NCBI GenBank assembly: GCA_020344415.1
Contig: CP070825.1
Span: forward strand, 344,936 to 378,883
Direction of reading: 5' to 3'
DNA: 33,948 nucleotides
DNA from: Candidatus Aminicenantota bacterium
Lineage (GTDB): Bacteria > Acidobacteriota > Aminicenantia > Aminicenantales > Aminicenantaceae
Shown here piece after piece: positions 24,529 to 31,672 of the stretch (position 1 is its first letter; each line of letters opens with the position of its first letter). The position numbers and the translations under genes are program-made. A model generated the notes under the pieces. That model was not told the DNA's origin. It worked only from the letters and a program-made list of their open reading frames with translations, and ran no database searches.

Positions 24529-24740
24529 AAATGATTTTGGAAGTTCCGGAAGCGGCCTTGAAGATTTAGCCTTCCCGAGCTGTCTTTCGAAGGAATCCGA
24601 CAAAGTCAGATCCCTCCATGCCTGCTCAGTCTTCAAACGGTTTTTTTCACCCACTGTCCTTCGCTTATCTAGTGAGAAGGACAGTGAGGGAATGGCGTTA
24701 AAAATCTGAAGGGGAGCAGAAGGGGTTTCCAAAATCATTT
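24529..24740. repeat. ~212-bp element bounded by 14-bp inverted repeats
   Basis: AAATGATTTTGGAA (24529-24542) and TTCCAAAATCATTT (24727-24740) are perfect inverted repeats. Between them is an imperfectly GC-rich block with a strong hairpin, CACTGTCCTTC (24652-24662) against GAAGGACAGTG (24676-24686). The minus strand is open for 75 codons over most of it (starting at the ATG in AAATGATTTTGG near 24738), but I see no ribosome site and no family. The same end sequence begins the window at position 1, so the element is probably dispersed. Confidence 0.5.
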
Positions 24741-24823
24741 TTTATCACGGAAATTATGATACTTACCGTCCCTTTTAATTGCTTGAAAAATCGAGCATCT
24801 CCAAGTATAGTTGATTGAGGAAA

Positions 24824-27448
24824 ATGGCAAGAGATAACTCTATAACTCCGATGATGGAGCAGTATTTTCGGATTAAAAAGAATCATCAGGATGCTCTCCT
24901 ATTTTTCCGTTTGGGTGATTTCTACGAGTTGTTCTATGAGGATGCCAAGATAGCTTCTTCCATAATGGAAGTCGCCTTGACTTCACGCCAGAAAGTTCCG
25001 ATGTGTGGCATACCTTACCATGCGGCTGAATCTTACCTGGCGAAACTTCTCAGGCGCGGTTATAAAGTGGCTGTTTGTGAGCAAGTGGGAGACCCAAAAC
25101 TAGCTAAAAAAATCGTTAAGAGAGATGTTGTAAAAATTTTGACTCCAGGGACTGCTATTGAATTAGACCTGGAGGGAGCGAAAGAAAACACTTTTATTGC
25201 GAGCCTGTGTTTTAAGGAGGAAGGATGGGGGCTGGCTCTTATTGACCTGGCATCCGGACAGTTGAAGACCGCTCAAAGCGATCCTCAGTCGAGGAGAAGT
25301 CCAGCTGATGAGCTCTTCAGGATGTCTCCTAAAGAGGTTGTATTTCCTCAGGGAGAAAAAAATAAAGTCATAGAAACCCTATCCAGAAACAACATAGCTT
25401 CTGTTACGAAAAGTCCTCTGGAAGATTGGGTGTTTGATATTTCGCAGGCAAAAAATTTTTTGCTGGACCATTTTCGCGTAAAATCTCTGGCAGGTTTTGA
25501 CCTTGCCGATAAAGACCTTGCTGTCTCAGCAGCCGGAGCCCTTCTCTATTATCTTAAAAAGGTCAGGAAGGATTCTTTATCGTTGATACATAAAGTTTCT
25601 TTCCTCCAGTCAGGCCAGCAGATGGTCCTAGATGCTACGACAATAAGAAACCTGGAGCTTGTCAGAAATCTGCGGGACAGCCGCCTGAAGGATTCATTGC
25701 TGGATACCATCGACCTGACAGTGACTTCAATGGGAGCAAGGCTTCTAAGAAGCTGGCTTCTTCATCCTCTGCTTGACTGCAAACAAATTGAGGGCAGATT
25801 GGATGCAGTGGAGGAGTTTCTCAGTCATACAATCGAAAGACAAGAATTGAGAGAAAGCCTTAAAGGAATATTCGACTTAGAGCGCTTGACAGGAAAGATC
25901 TCTCTGGCAGTTGCCCATCCCAAGGATCTTGTATCATTGAAGGCGTCTCTTATACCTCTTCCTCAGGTTCAATCCTTGATTGAGCCCTTTTCGGCAGAGC
26001 GGGTTAAGGAAATTTATAGTCATTGGGATAACGCTCAAGATATTGTTGCTATGATAGACAAGGCGATCCAGGATGAGCCGGCCTTTTTGCTCACAGAGGG
26101 CGGAATTATAAAAGATGGTTACAACACAGAGGTTGATGAGCTAAGAGAAATGAGCAGGTCAGGAAAGACCTTTATCACCCGCCTTGAGAAAGAGGAGAGA
26201 GATAGGACAGGAATCTCTTCCTTAAAGATCCGCTACAATAAGGTTTTTGGTTATTATATTGAAGTTACCAAGCCCAATTTGCCTCAGGTTCCCACGGATT
26301 ATATCAGGAAGCAGACACTGGTAAATTCTGAGCGATTCATAACTCCCGAACTTAAAGAGTATGAAGAGAAAGTCCTTAATGCTGAAGAGCGAATTAAGGA
26401 GTTGGAATACAATCTTTTTCTTGAGCTCAGGAAAACAATTTCTGATGAAACAGCGCGCCTTCAAAAGATTGCCTCTGATATTGCCATTCTCGACGTCCTT
26501 TCCTCGCTGGCTGAGGTATCTTCTTTGCGTAACTTCCATCGGCCCAAGGTAAATGCGGAAGATACGATGAAGATTATTGAAGGTCGGCATCCGGTCATCG
26601 AAATCACCAATGAAGAACCTTTCATTCCCAACGATACTTATCTGGATAGAGATGAAGACCAGATTTTGATTGTTACAGGACCAAATATGGGAGGAAAATC
26701 CACTTACTTGAGGCAGGTTGCCATAATCTGTATTCTGGCCCAGATGGGCTCCTTCGTCCCTGCTAGGGAAGCTGAGATCGGCACAGTTGATCGAATTTTC
26801 ACTCGTATAGGAGCTATGGATTTCTTGAGCATTGGACAGTCGACTTTTATGGTTGAAATGCTGGAGACAGCAAATATTTTAAACAATGCCACAGAGAATA
26901 GCCTGATCTTACTTGATGAGATAGGACGGGGAACCAGCACTTTTGACGGACTCAGCATTGCATGGGCTGTCGCAGAATATCTTCATGAAAAAGAAGAAAT
27001 CAGGGCCAAAACACTGTTTGCGACCCACTACCATGAATTGACGGAGCTCTCTTTGACGAAGAAAAGAATCAAGAATTACCATGTGTCCGTAAAAGAACAG
27101 AAGGATGATATCATTTTCTTGCGGAAGATAATTCCTGGCCCTTCAGACCAAAGCTACGGTATCCATGTGGCCAAGCTGGCAGGGATACCTCGGGATGTAG
27201 TTGATAGGGCCAAAGAAATTCTTTTTAACTTGGAGAAGCAGGAGTTAGATGATTCGGGGCACCCCAGAATAGCCTATCGTCCCCCGGAGAAAAGGGATAA
27301 GGCCCAACATCTTCTATTTGAGGAGGACAGAGAACAGGCGATTTTAGATGATATCAAAGAGGAAATAGAGAATATGGACATATCTTCGCTTACGCCGTTG
27401 GAAGCACTTAATATTCTCAATGAAATCAAGAAAAAGATAAAAAGATAG
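24824..27448 (+). CDS. mutS: DNA mismatch repair protein MutS
   Basis: The mismatch sensor of methyl-independent or MutHL-type repair, acting as a DNA-bound clamp with ATP. The 874 residues are standard: the mismatch-wedge motif GDFYELFYEDA near the start, connector and lever domains, the ATPase with Walker A GPNMGGKST (619-627) and Walker B DEIGRGTSTFDG (about 698-709), the H-x-H-E of ATHYHELTEL, and a C-terminal helix-rich end. It is MutS1, not MutS2, because the N-terminal mismatch domain is present and there is no Smr nuclease. I start at ATG 24824; an in-frame TTG 9 nt earlier is an alternative. GAGG lies immediately upstream, close to the ATG. Confidence 0.97.
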   Translation: MARDNSITPMMEQYFRIKKNHQDALLFFRLGDFYELFYEDAKIASSIMEVALTSRQKVPMCGIPYHAAESYLAKLLRRGYKVAVCEQVGDPKLAKKIVKRDVVKILTPGTAIELDLEGAKENTFIASLCFKEEGWGLALIDLASGQLKTAQSDPQSRRSPADELFRMSPKEVVFPQGEKNKVIETLSRNNIASVTKSPLEDWVFDISQAKNFLLDHFRVKSLAGFDLADKDLAVSAAGALLYYLKKVRKDSLSLIHKVSFLQSGQQMVLDATTIRNLELVRNLRDSRLKDSLLDTIDLTVTSMGARLLRSWLLHPLLDCKQIEGRLDAVEEFLSHTIERQELRESLKGIFDLERLTGKISLAVAHPKDLVSLKASLIPLPQVQSLIEPFSAERVKEIYSHWDNAQDIVAMIDKAIQDEPAFLLTEGGIIKDGYNTEVDELREMSRSGKTFITRLEKEERDRTGISSLKIRYNKVFGYYIEVTKPNLPQVPTDYIRKQTLVNSERFITPELKEYEEKVLNAEERIKELEYNLFLELRKTISDETARLQKIASDIAILDVLSSLAEVSSLRNFHRPKVNAEDTMKIIEGRHPVIEITNEEPFIPNDTYLDRDEDQILIVTGPNMGGKSTYLRQVAIICILAQMGSFVPAREAEIGTVDRIFTRIGAMDFLSIGQSTFMVEMLETANILNNATENSLILLDEIGRGTSTFDGLSIAWAVAEYLHEKEEIRAKTLFATHYHELTELSLTKKRIKNYHVSVKEQKDDIIFLRKIIPGPSDQSYGIHVAKLAGIPRDVVDRAKEILFNLEKQELDDSGHPRIAYRPPEKRDKAQHLLFEEDREQAILDDIKEEIENMDISSLTPLEALNILNEIKKKIKR

Positions 27449-27475
27449 GGGTAAAAAAGGAGGGAAGATCAAAGC

Positions 27476-27808
27476 CTAATATTTTTCTGTGTCGTCCCCA
27501 AATTCCTCTTCGTTCTTACTCTCTTCGTCTTCGTAGTCCTCTTCAAATGCTTGGTCTTCTTCGTAAGGAGTCTCTCCTTCTTCTGCTTTTCGCTGTTCCA
27601 GTGCAACCTGGAATTCATCCTTATCTTCGTAGCGTCTTATGAAATTCGAAGCTGTATCACTGTAGTATAGCTCTAAATAGTCGTCCTCTATCGAGCAGAA
27701 AACAGACATACTGTGGCCTGTTTGGAGATTGCCAACGGTTTCCGCAACTTTGGCTGCGTTTTTAATTGCGTCCAAAGTCATCCAGCTTGAGCTTTCGATC
27801 TCTTCCAT
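27476..27808 (-). CDS. Acidic hypothetical protein
   Basis: A protein of 110 residues from the ATG at 27808, or 114 from the ATG at 27820. I prefer the inner start because GGAG lies 6 nt upstream of it while the outer ATG has only T-rich text before it. The first 80 residues are a mixed alpha/beta segment (IESSSWMTLDAIKNAAK, then DDYLELYYSDTASNF). The last 30 are almost all Glu and Asp, with aromatics. Such tails are seen on DNA-mimic, nucleoid and ribosome-associated proteins, but no family is recognisable. The gene is convergent with mutS 27 nt away. Confidence 0.6.
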   Translation of the reverse strand: MEEIESSSWMTLDAIKNAAKVAETVGNLQTGHSMSVFCSIEDDYLELYYSDTASNFIRRYEDKDEFQVALEQRKAEEGETPYEEDQAFEEDYEDEESKNEEEFGDDTEKY

Positions 27809-28013
27809 TTTTGGCTCCATGAAAAAAATATCAGTTTTTAATAAATTGTCAAGAAAAAAATTAGAAAAAATAAAAATTCATATAATAGATTGAATAAAAA
27901 ATAGAATTTGTCCCAAAGTGACGGGATTAAATTAAGATTACGATAAGGAGCAGGGCAATATCTCCACTCAAAACGGCGAAGCAAAAAACAAGACCTGACC
28001 CCGTTTGCTTAAC

Positions 28014-28042
28014 TTGACATATCAAGTCTTGAATATTTTAAT
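28014..28042 (+). promoter_or_regulatory. Near-consensus promoter
   Basis: A perfect TTGACA (28014-28019), 17-bp spacer and TTTAAT (28037-28042) give the best -35/-10 pair in this gap. The predicted start near 28049 falls inside or just upstream of the GGAGG that precedes a tiny ORF. Confidence 0.5.
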
Positions 28043-28058
28043 AGAGGAGGAGAAGCAG

Positions 28059-28097
28059 ATGAAATGGGATAGATTCGTACTGAAAATAGTTTTTTAG
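28059..28097 (+). CDS. Candidate 12-codon small ORF
   Basis: The peptide MKWDRFVLKIVF followed by TAG. GGAGG (28046-28050) is 8 nt before the ATG, and a near-consensus promoter ends four bases earlier, so transcription and translation signals are both good. The predicted start of transcription is so near the ribosome site that the -10 or the SD may belong to something else. It could be a leader peptide, a small membrane-associated peptide or the start of a decayed gene: after the TAG the same frame stays open for about 14 more codons. Confidence 0.3.
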   Translation: MKWDRFVLKIVF

Positions 28098-28256
28098 ATA
28101 ATTTATATAGTATTATATACTGAGGGTAGTAAACACGATTAAAAGGTAATTCGCGAAATGTTCATACTTTATAATAGCAAGTGGATTCATGAATTAAGTA
28201 TTGTGTCCCTATAATTAATTGAAGAAAGGATAAATGATTTAAAAGGAGAAATATGT

Positions 28257-28478
28257 ATGAAGGAAGAAGTTAAGAATGCCATCGAAGAGATAAGACCTCA
28301 CCTTCAGGCCGATGGAGGAGATGTGGAGTTTGTCGATGTGAGCGAAGATGGAGTAGTTAAAGTTCGCCTTTTGGGTGCATGCGAAGGCTGCCCGATGAGA
28401 CAAATGACTCTAACCCAGGGAATTACCAATTTTATAAAAAAGAAAGTACCTGAGGTCACAAAAGTCGAAGCTGTTTAA
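28257..28478 (+). CDS. NifU C-terminal domain (Nfu-type) iron-sulfur carrier
   Basis: A 73-residue stand-alone NifU/Nfu domain that carries a [4Fe-4S] cluster between two subunits and passes it to target enzymes. The Cys pair is C-E-G-C (about residues 42-45), and the family signature IRPHLQADGGDVEFVD starts the chain; the protein ends at the usual place. AAGGAG (28242-28247) lies 9 nt upstream of the ATG. A second ATG at 28253, in another frame (ATGTATGA), lies between the site and this start, but its frame ends after six codons. There is no IscS or SufB gene nearby, so it serves as a general carrier. Confidence 0.9.
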   Translation: MKEEVKNAIEEIRPHLQADGGDVEFVDVSEDGVVKVRLLGACEGCPMRQMTLTQGITNFIKKKVPEVTKVEAV

Positions 28479-28584
28479 AAGATGAAATCAGGTCTTATCC
28501 TGAAGAGATGTTCATAGGCAAGATGCATATCGCTTTTCAATAGGAGGAGAAAGCCTGGTCTCAATATTATATACCTTGCAAAAA

Positions 28585-28612
28585 TCGACAGGAAATTTAA
28601 AAATATTATAGA
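28585..28612 (+). promoter_or_regulatory. Possible promoter of the FadL-like gene
   Basis: TCGACA (28585-28590) and TATAGA (28607-28612), 16 bp apart, would start near 28619, just before the ribosome site at 28629. Both boxes have mismatches. A GGAGGAG at 28543 has no start codon after it and is unexplained. Confidence 0.25.
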
Positions 28613-28638
28613 TAAAGGATAATTTGATGGAGGTTACA

Positions 28639-29973
28639 ATGAAGAAGGGAAAGAAGTTTTTCGCGACTGTCGCTTTTGTTATTTTGCTTTGCTCCACGGC
28701 TCTGGCTAATGGATTGAACCTAAACAGTCTCGGCACAAGAGCCTTGACCATGGGCGGAGCTTTTGTCGGACTGGCAGACGATTTTAGCACAATCTATTGG
28801 AATCCCGCGGGGATGGTTCATTTCGATAAGAAATATTTTGGATTCTACGGTACCGATATCATTCCTTCTGGAACTTACAAACTCGCTCCCTCTATTCCTG
28901 GTCTGGGAACCCTTTCTCTTGTCGATGCAAAATCTGCAACCAAGCATTATCTTGCAGGAATGGTTGCTTATTATCATCCTGTAAGCGAAAATGTGGTGGC
29001 AGGGATAGGAGTATATGTTCCTGCTGGGCTTGGTGGCAATTGGGATGGTGATGATTTTGCTCTGATCGCTGGAGATAATCCAAATCTTGAGTGGAGAAGC
29101 AAGATCGGGCTTGTCACCTTCGCGCCCGCACTTGCTTTTAAGGTTAACGAACAGTTTTCTATCGGAGTTTCCCTGAATATAAACTACGGAATATTCGATG
29201 TCGCCATGCATGCTGGTTCTTCAGATACTCCTCTTGGGAAAATAGACCTCGGCCAGTATGAGGAAAGCTTGAAAGGATGGGGCTACGGTGCGACATTTGG
29301 TGTTTTAGTCAAGCCCAACGAGACCTTTAGTATTGGCGCAACTTTTCGGACACCCAGTAAAGTCAAGTTTAGCGGGGATGCGAACATGTCAAATTTAGGT
29401 TTGCTTGGATTTTCGTCCACTTCAGAGCTTGAGAGAGAAATCACCTGGCCCATGTGGCTTGCAGGTGGAGTGGCTTTTAAACCAACCCCTAATCTCACCT
29501 TGACCGGTGACCTTCAATGGACGCAGTGGTCAAAGATCGATGTCATAGAGGCAGATTATAAGGATATTACCTGGCAGATAATGATGGGAGCAAGCGGCGA
29601 TGACAAAATGCCGATGTACTGGGAAGATAAAGTACAGATTAGGATGGGTGCCGAATACAGGATGAATACTATCTCCCTACGCGGCGGGTATTACTTGGAT
29701 CCTTCTCCTGCTCCTGACGATACCATGAATGTACTCCTTCCTAATTACGATTTCAACGTATTTACTCTTGGCCTTGGATACGAACTTAACGGCCTGCAAA
29801 TTGACTTGGGCATTGAATATCTGATAGGGGCAGAAAGGAGCACTCCCTATGAGCTTGTCCCTCTTTTCTTTCCTCCTTTCTTCGAGATCCAGACTGAATA
29901 CGGCACTGCAATGCCCGGCACATACAAAATGAATATACTTGTTCCCAATGTCTCCATTAGCTATAAATTCTAG
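28639..29973 (+). CDS. FadL/OmpP1-family outer-membrane transport protein
   Basis: A 444-residue outer-membrane beta-barrel of the FadL/TodX type, which takes up hydrophobic substrates such as long-chain fatty acids or hydrocarbons. The start is the ATG at 28639: GGAGG at 28629-28633 is spaced 5 nt, while the upstream TTG and ATG at 28624 and 28627 lack sites. The signal peptide (about 1-23) ends in STALA before NG. The mature N-terminus has the FadL hatch pattern, GTRALTMGGAFVGLADD, then YWNPAGM, and the rest is strand after strand with aromatic girdles, ending in NVSISYKF with a C-terminal Phe. A GGGGACAGTCCCC palindrome follows 20 nt after the stop. Confidence 0.9.
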   Translation: MKKGKKFFATVAFVILLCSTALANGLNLNSLGTRALTMGGAFVGLADDFSTIYWNPAGMVHFDKKYFGFYGTDIIPSGTYKLAPSIPGLGTLSLVDAKSATKHYLAGMVAYYHPVSENVVAGIGVYVPAGLGGNWDGDDFALIAGDNPNLEWRSKIGLVTFAPALAFKVNEQFSIGVSLNINYGIFDVAMHAGSSDTPLGKIDLGQYEESLKGWGYGATFGVLVKPNETFSIGATFRTPSKVKFSGDANMSNLGLLGFSSTSELEREITWPMWLAGGVAFKPTPNLTLTGDLQWTQWSKIDVIEADYKDITWQIMMGASGDDKMPMYWEDKVQIRMGAEYRMNTISLRGGYYLDPSPAPDDTMNVLLPNYDFNVFTLGLGYELNGLQIDLGIEYLIGAERSTPYELVPLFFPPFFEIQTEYGTAMPGTYKMNILVPNVSISYKF

Positions 29974-29992
29974 GAGGAAGAAAAAAAAGGAG

Positions 29993-30016
29993 AAAAAGGG
30001 GACAGTCCCCTTTTTT
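29993..30016. terminator. GGGGACAGTCCCC palindrome after the FadL-like gene
   Basis: A-run, GGGGACAGTCCCC and T-run 20 nt after the stop codon. It is positioned as an intrinsic terminator (10-bp stem, three-base loop, U-tract) and is the fifth copy of this family. Confidence 0.65.
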
Positions 30017-30027
30017 GTAAATTCGTG

Positions 30028-30043
30028 GGCTGATGAGTCAGCC
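30028..30043. repeat. Short hairpin GGCTGA-TGAG-TCAGCC
   Basis: A perfect 6-bp inverted repeat with a four-base loop in the leader region of galU. It has no U-run. Its place between the palindrome and galU may be incidental. Confidence 0.35.
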
Positions 30044-30120
30044 AGATTGATGGACAGCTTTTTCATAGAAAAACAAACGCTTCTTAAGAAAGAAAATAAG
30101 GTAATTTTAGACTAAATAAA

Positions 30121-30981
30121 ATGGCACCTATTCGAAAAGCCGTGATTCCTGCTGCTGGCTTTGGAACTCGGTTTCTCCCTGCTACAAAATCCCAGCCCAA
30201 GGAGATGCTGGCTGTTGTGGATAAGCCTCTTATCCAGTACGCTGTTGAGGAGGCTGTCCAATCAGGCGTTGAGAGCATCGCTGTCATAACAAGCAGGGGA
30301 AAGTCCTCGATGGAGGACCATTTTGACAGAAGTCCAGAGTTAGAGCAGTTTCTCGAGGAGAAGGGCAAGCTCGATTTTCTGGAGGAAGTTAAAGGAATAT
30401 CCAATCTTGCTGAATTTTGTTGGATCCGTCAAAAAGAAGCTCATGGATTGGGACATGCCATTCTGATGAGCGAGAGCTATGTAGGGCATGATTCCTTTGC
30501 CGTTCTCCTTCCGGATGATATATTTGACTGTCCTTCACCGTGTATAGGGCAGCTTCTCGATACGTTTTCTGAGCTCAAATCTTCGGTTATTGTCCTCGGG
30601 CGTGTGGATGAGGAAGGAATGAAGAAATATGGGATCGTCAAGCCGAAGAAAATATCAGAGAGAGTATTTCAGGTTGAAGACATGATTGAAAAACCTGGCC
30701 CTGAGAAGGCTTTTTCAGACTTGGGTATTCTTGGCCGGTATGTTTTCACGCCCGATATATTCGATGCAATCAAAAAAACTTCTCCTGACAAGAAGGGCGA
30801 GATTCAAATCACGGATGCTATTAAACTCCTGCTGGAGAAACAGCCTGTGTACGGTTATCTTTTTGAGGGAAAGCGTTATGACGCCGGAGATAAGCAGGGA
30901 TTTATCGAAGCCACTATCGAACTCGCACTCAAGAGGCCAGAGTTCAGCCAGAAACTCAGTGAGTTCCTAAAGTCTCTTTAG
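30121..30981 (+). CDS. galU: UTP-glucose-1-phosphate uridylyltransferase
   Basis: This makes UDP-glucose from UTP and glucose 1-phosphate for lipopolysaccharide, trehalose or glycan synthesis, in the cytoplasm. The 286 residues have the sugar-nucleotidyltransferase signature GFGTRFLPATKSQPKEM (about 14-30), GLGHAILMS, the metal-binding LPDDIF, MIEKP, GEIQITDAIK and the C-terminal KRYDAGDKQGFIEATI. This set, including the last, is that of GalU and not RfbA. No good Shine-Dalgarno precedes the ATG at 30121. No sugar genes are adjacent. Confidence 0.95.
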   Translation: MAPIRKAVIPAAGFGTRFLPATKSQPKEMLAVVDKPLIQYAVEEAVQSGVESIAVITSRGKSSMEDHFDRSPELEQFLEEKGKLDFLEEVKGISNLAEFCWIRQKEAHGLGHAILMSESYVGHDSFAVLLPDDIFDCPSPCIGQLLDTFSELKSSVIVLGRVDEEGMKKYGIVKPKKISERVFQVEDMIEKPGPEKAFSDLGILGRYVFTPDIFDAIKKTSPDKKGEIQITDAIKLLLEKQPVYGYLFEGKRYDAGDKQGFIEATIELALKRPEFSQKLSEFLKSL

Positions 30982-31449
30982 CCACCAATTAGCTTAGAAA
31001 TAATTCAGGTTAATCGACAGTTACAAACAAGCAGATTGCAGGGTATCGGTCAAGCCTAATTTTCTTTTTTAATTCGGACATGCGCTTTCAAACTCGTTTT
31101 ATCTGTTTAGATAACCTAGAGGGAACATATGGAAATAACCCACAAGTCTGGAAGGTTCGGTGATGGAAGAGAATGGCGAGGGACGGAATCGAACCGCCGA
31201 CGCAGAGATTTTCAGTCTCTCGCTCTACCGACTGAGCTACCTCGCCTTGTAGGTATCACTATTTCTTTATTATTGACCATAACTTAACTTTTTTGAAATT
31301 TCTATATGGACCAAAACAAGACTTTCAAAGGTTTTTCCACTATGGATTTTAACCCTTTTAAAATATTCAAAATCGGATATATAAAAATTCTATTATATAT
31401 TTCGTCTGTTTTCATTTCCTCTGAATTATACTGACTCTGATTGCGAAAA
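30982..31449. other. Gap between galU and the integrated element, with tRNA-Phe
   Basis: Apart from the tRNA at 31174-31246, I see a TAGAAATAATTCAGG word near 31000 and an AT-rich stretch after 31250 with ATTTTAA/TTAAAAT short inverted sequences. There is no coding region. I looked for a second copy of the tRNA end that could be an att repeat in this gap and found none. Confidence 0.4.
31174..31246 (-). tRNA. tRNA-Phe (anticodon GAA)
   Basis: The minus strand folds as a normal 73-nt tRNA: acceptor GGCGAGG/CCTCGCC, D-arm AGCTCAGTCGGTAGAGC, anticodon loop CTGAAAA with GAA, and T-loop GGTTCGATTCC. The discriminator base is A and the CCA end is not encoded. No other tRNA is next to it. Its 5' end faces the integrase-bearing region. 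Confidence 0.97.
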
Positions 31450-31671
31450 TCAATCTTCTTTTTTCAAGACCGTAATAGCCCAATGAAAAAATTCAACTAA
31501 TTTTTTCTCTTTGTCTTTTTCATCCCGAAATTCTTTGATTCCTAGAGCACTCGATAATATCTGATCATCCTTCGAAGAAAGCTGCTCCCCCCTTTTTAAC
31601 TTTTTCCTAATATCTATCAATAAATAAATCCAAACTCTTAAAGAATCTTTTTCCCAAGGTCTTTTAATCAT
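31450..31671 (-). CDS. Small charged protein coupled to the integrase
   Basis: I start at the ATG at 31671 (73 residues): GGAGGGGA lies about 8 nt upstream, inside the end of the integrase gene, and the ATG follows the integrase TAA after 1 base. The frame is open further upstream but only through the integrase. The protein is mostly helical and very charged, with a hydrophobic first helix (VWIYLLID), a KKLKRGEQLSSKDD turn and a last helix FFHWAITVLKK. It is not a recognised excisionase. Being translationally coupled to the integrase, it could be a recombination helper, a regulator or a stand-alone unknown. Confidence 0.6.
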   Translation of the reverse strand: MIKRPWEKDSLRVWIYLLIDIRKKLKRGEQLSSKDDQILSSALGIKEFRDEKDKEKKLVEFFHWAITVLKKED

Positions 31672-31672
31672 T

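Larger units (their letters stand above)
24436..24823. other. Non-coding gap between divergent pgsA and mutS
   Basis: A 388-bp stretch holding the palindrome at 24485-24505, the inverted-repeat element at 24529-24740 and about 80 bp of AT-rich DNA before mutS that may carry its promoter. I cannot pick a convincing -35/-10 pair there. Confidence 0.5.
27809..28256. other. AT-rich gap with a GACCTGACCCC repeat, a promoter and a 12-codon ORF
   Basis: Besides the entries at 28014-28097, it holds an AAGACCTGACCCCGTTT word at about 27990-28006, which looks like another dispersed palindrome-family repeat (GGGGTCAGGTCTT in reverse). Two TATAAT boxes are at 28170-28175 and 28210-28215; their -35 regions are poor, but either may start the NifU-domain gene. 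The T-rich DNA before 27900 shows nothing else. Confidence 0.4.

Noticed and set aside
24041..24529. A 162-codon plus-strand frame opposite pgsA
   Set aside because: It mirrors pgsA, which has the complete CDP-alcohol motif on the other strand.
24511..24738. A 75-codon minus-strand frame before mutS
   Set aside because: It lies inside the inverted-repeat element, has no ribosome site and matches no family I know; it is kept only as part of the repeat.
30028..30060. CTGATGAG, the hammerhead ribozyme core word, downstream of the FadL-like gene
   Set aside because: The conserved GAAA after stem II and a stem III with a cleavage site are not present; the word is simply part of the GGCTGA-TGAG-TCAGCC hairpin.
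31174..31246. tRNA-Phe as the integration (att) site of the element
   Set aside because: The element side faces the tRNA's 5' end, and no repeat of the tRNA 3' end was found in the galU gap. I keep it only as an unproved possibility.
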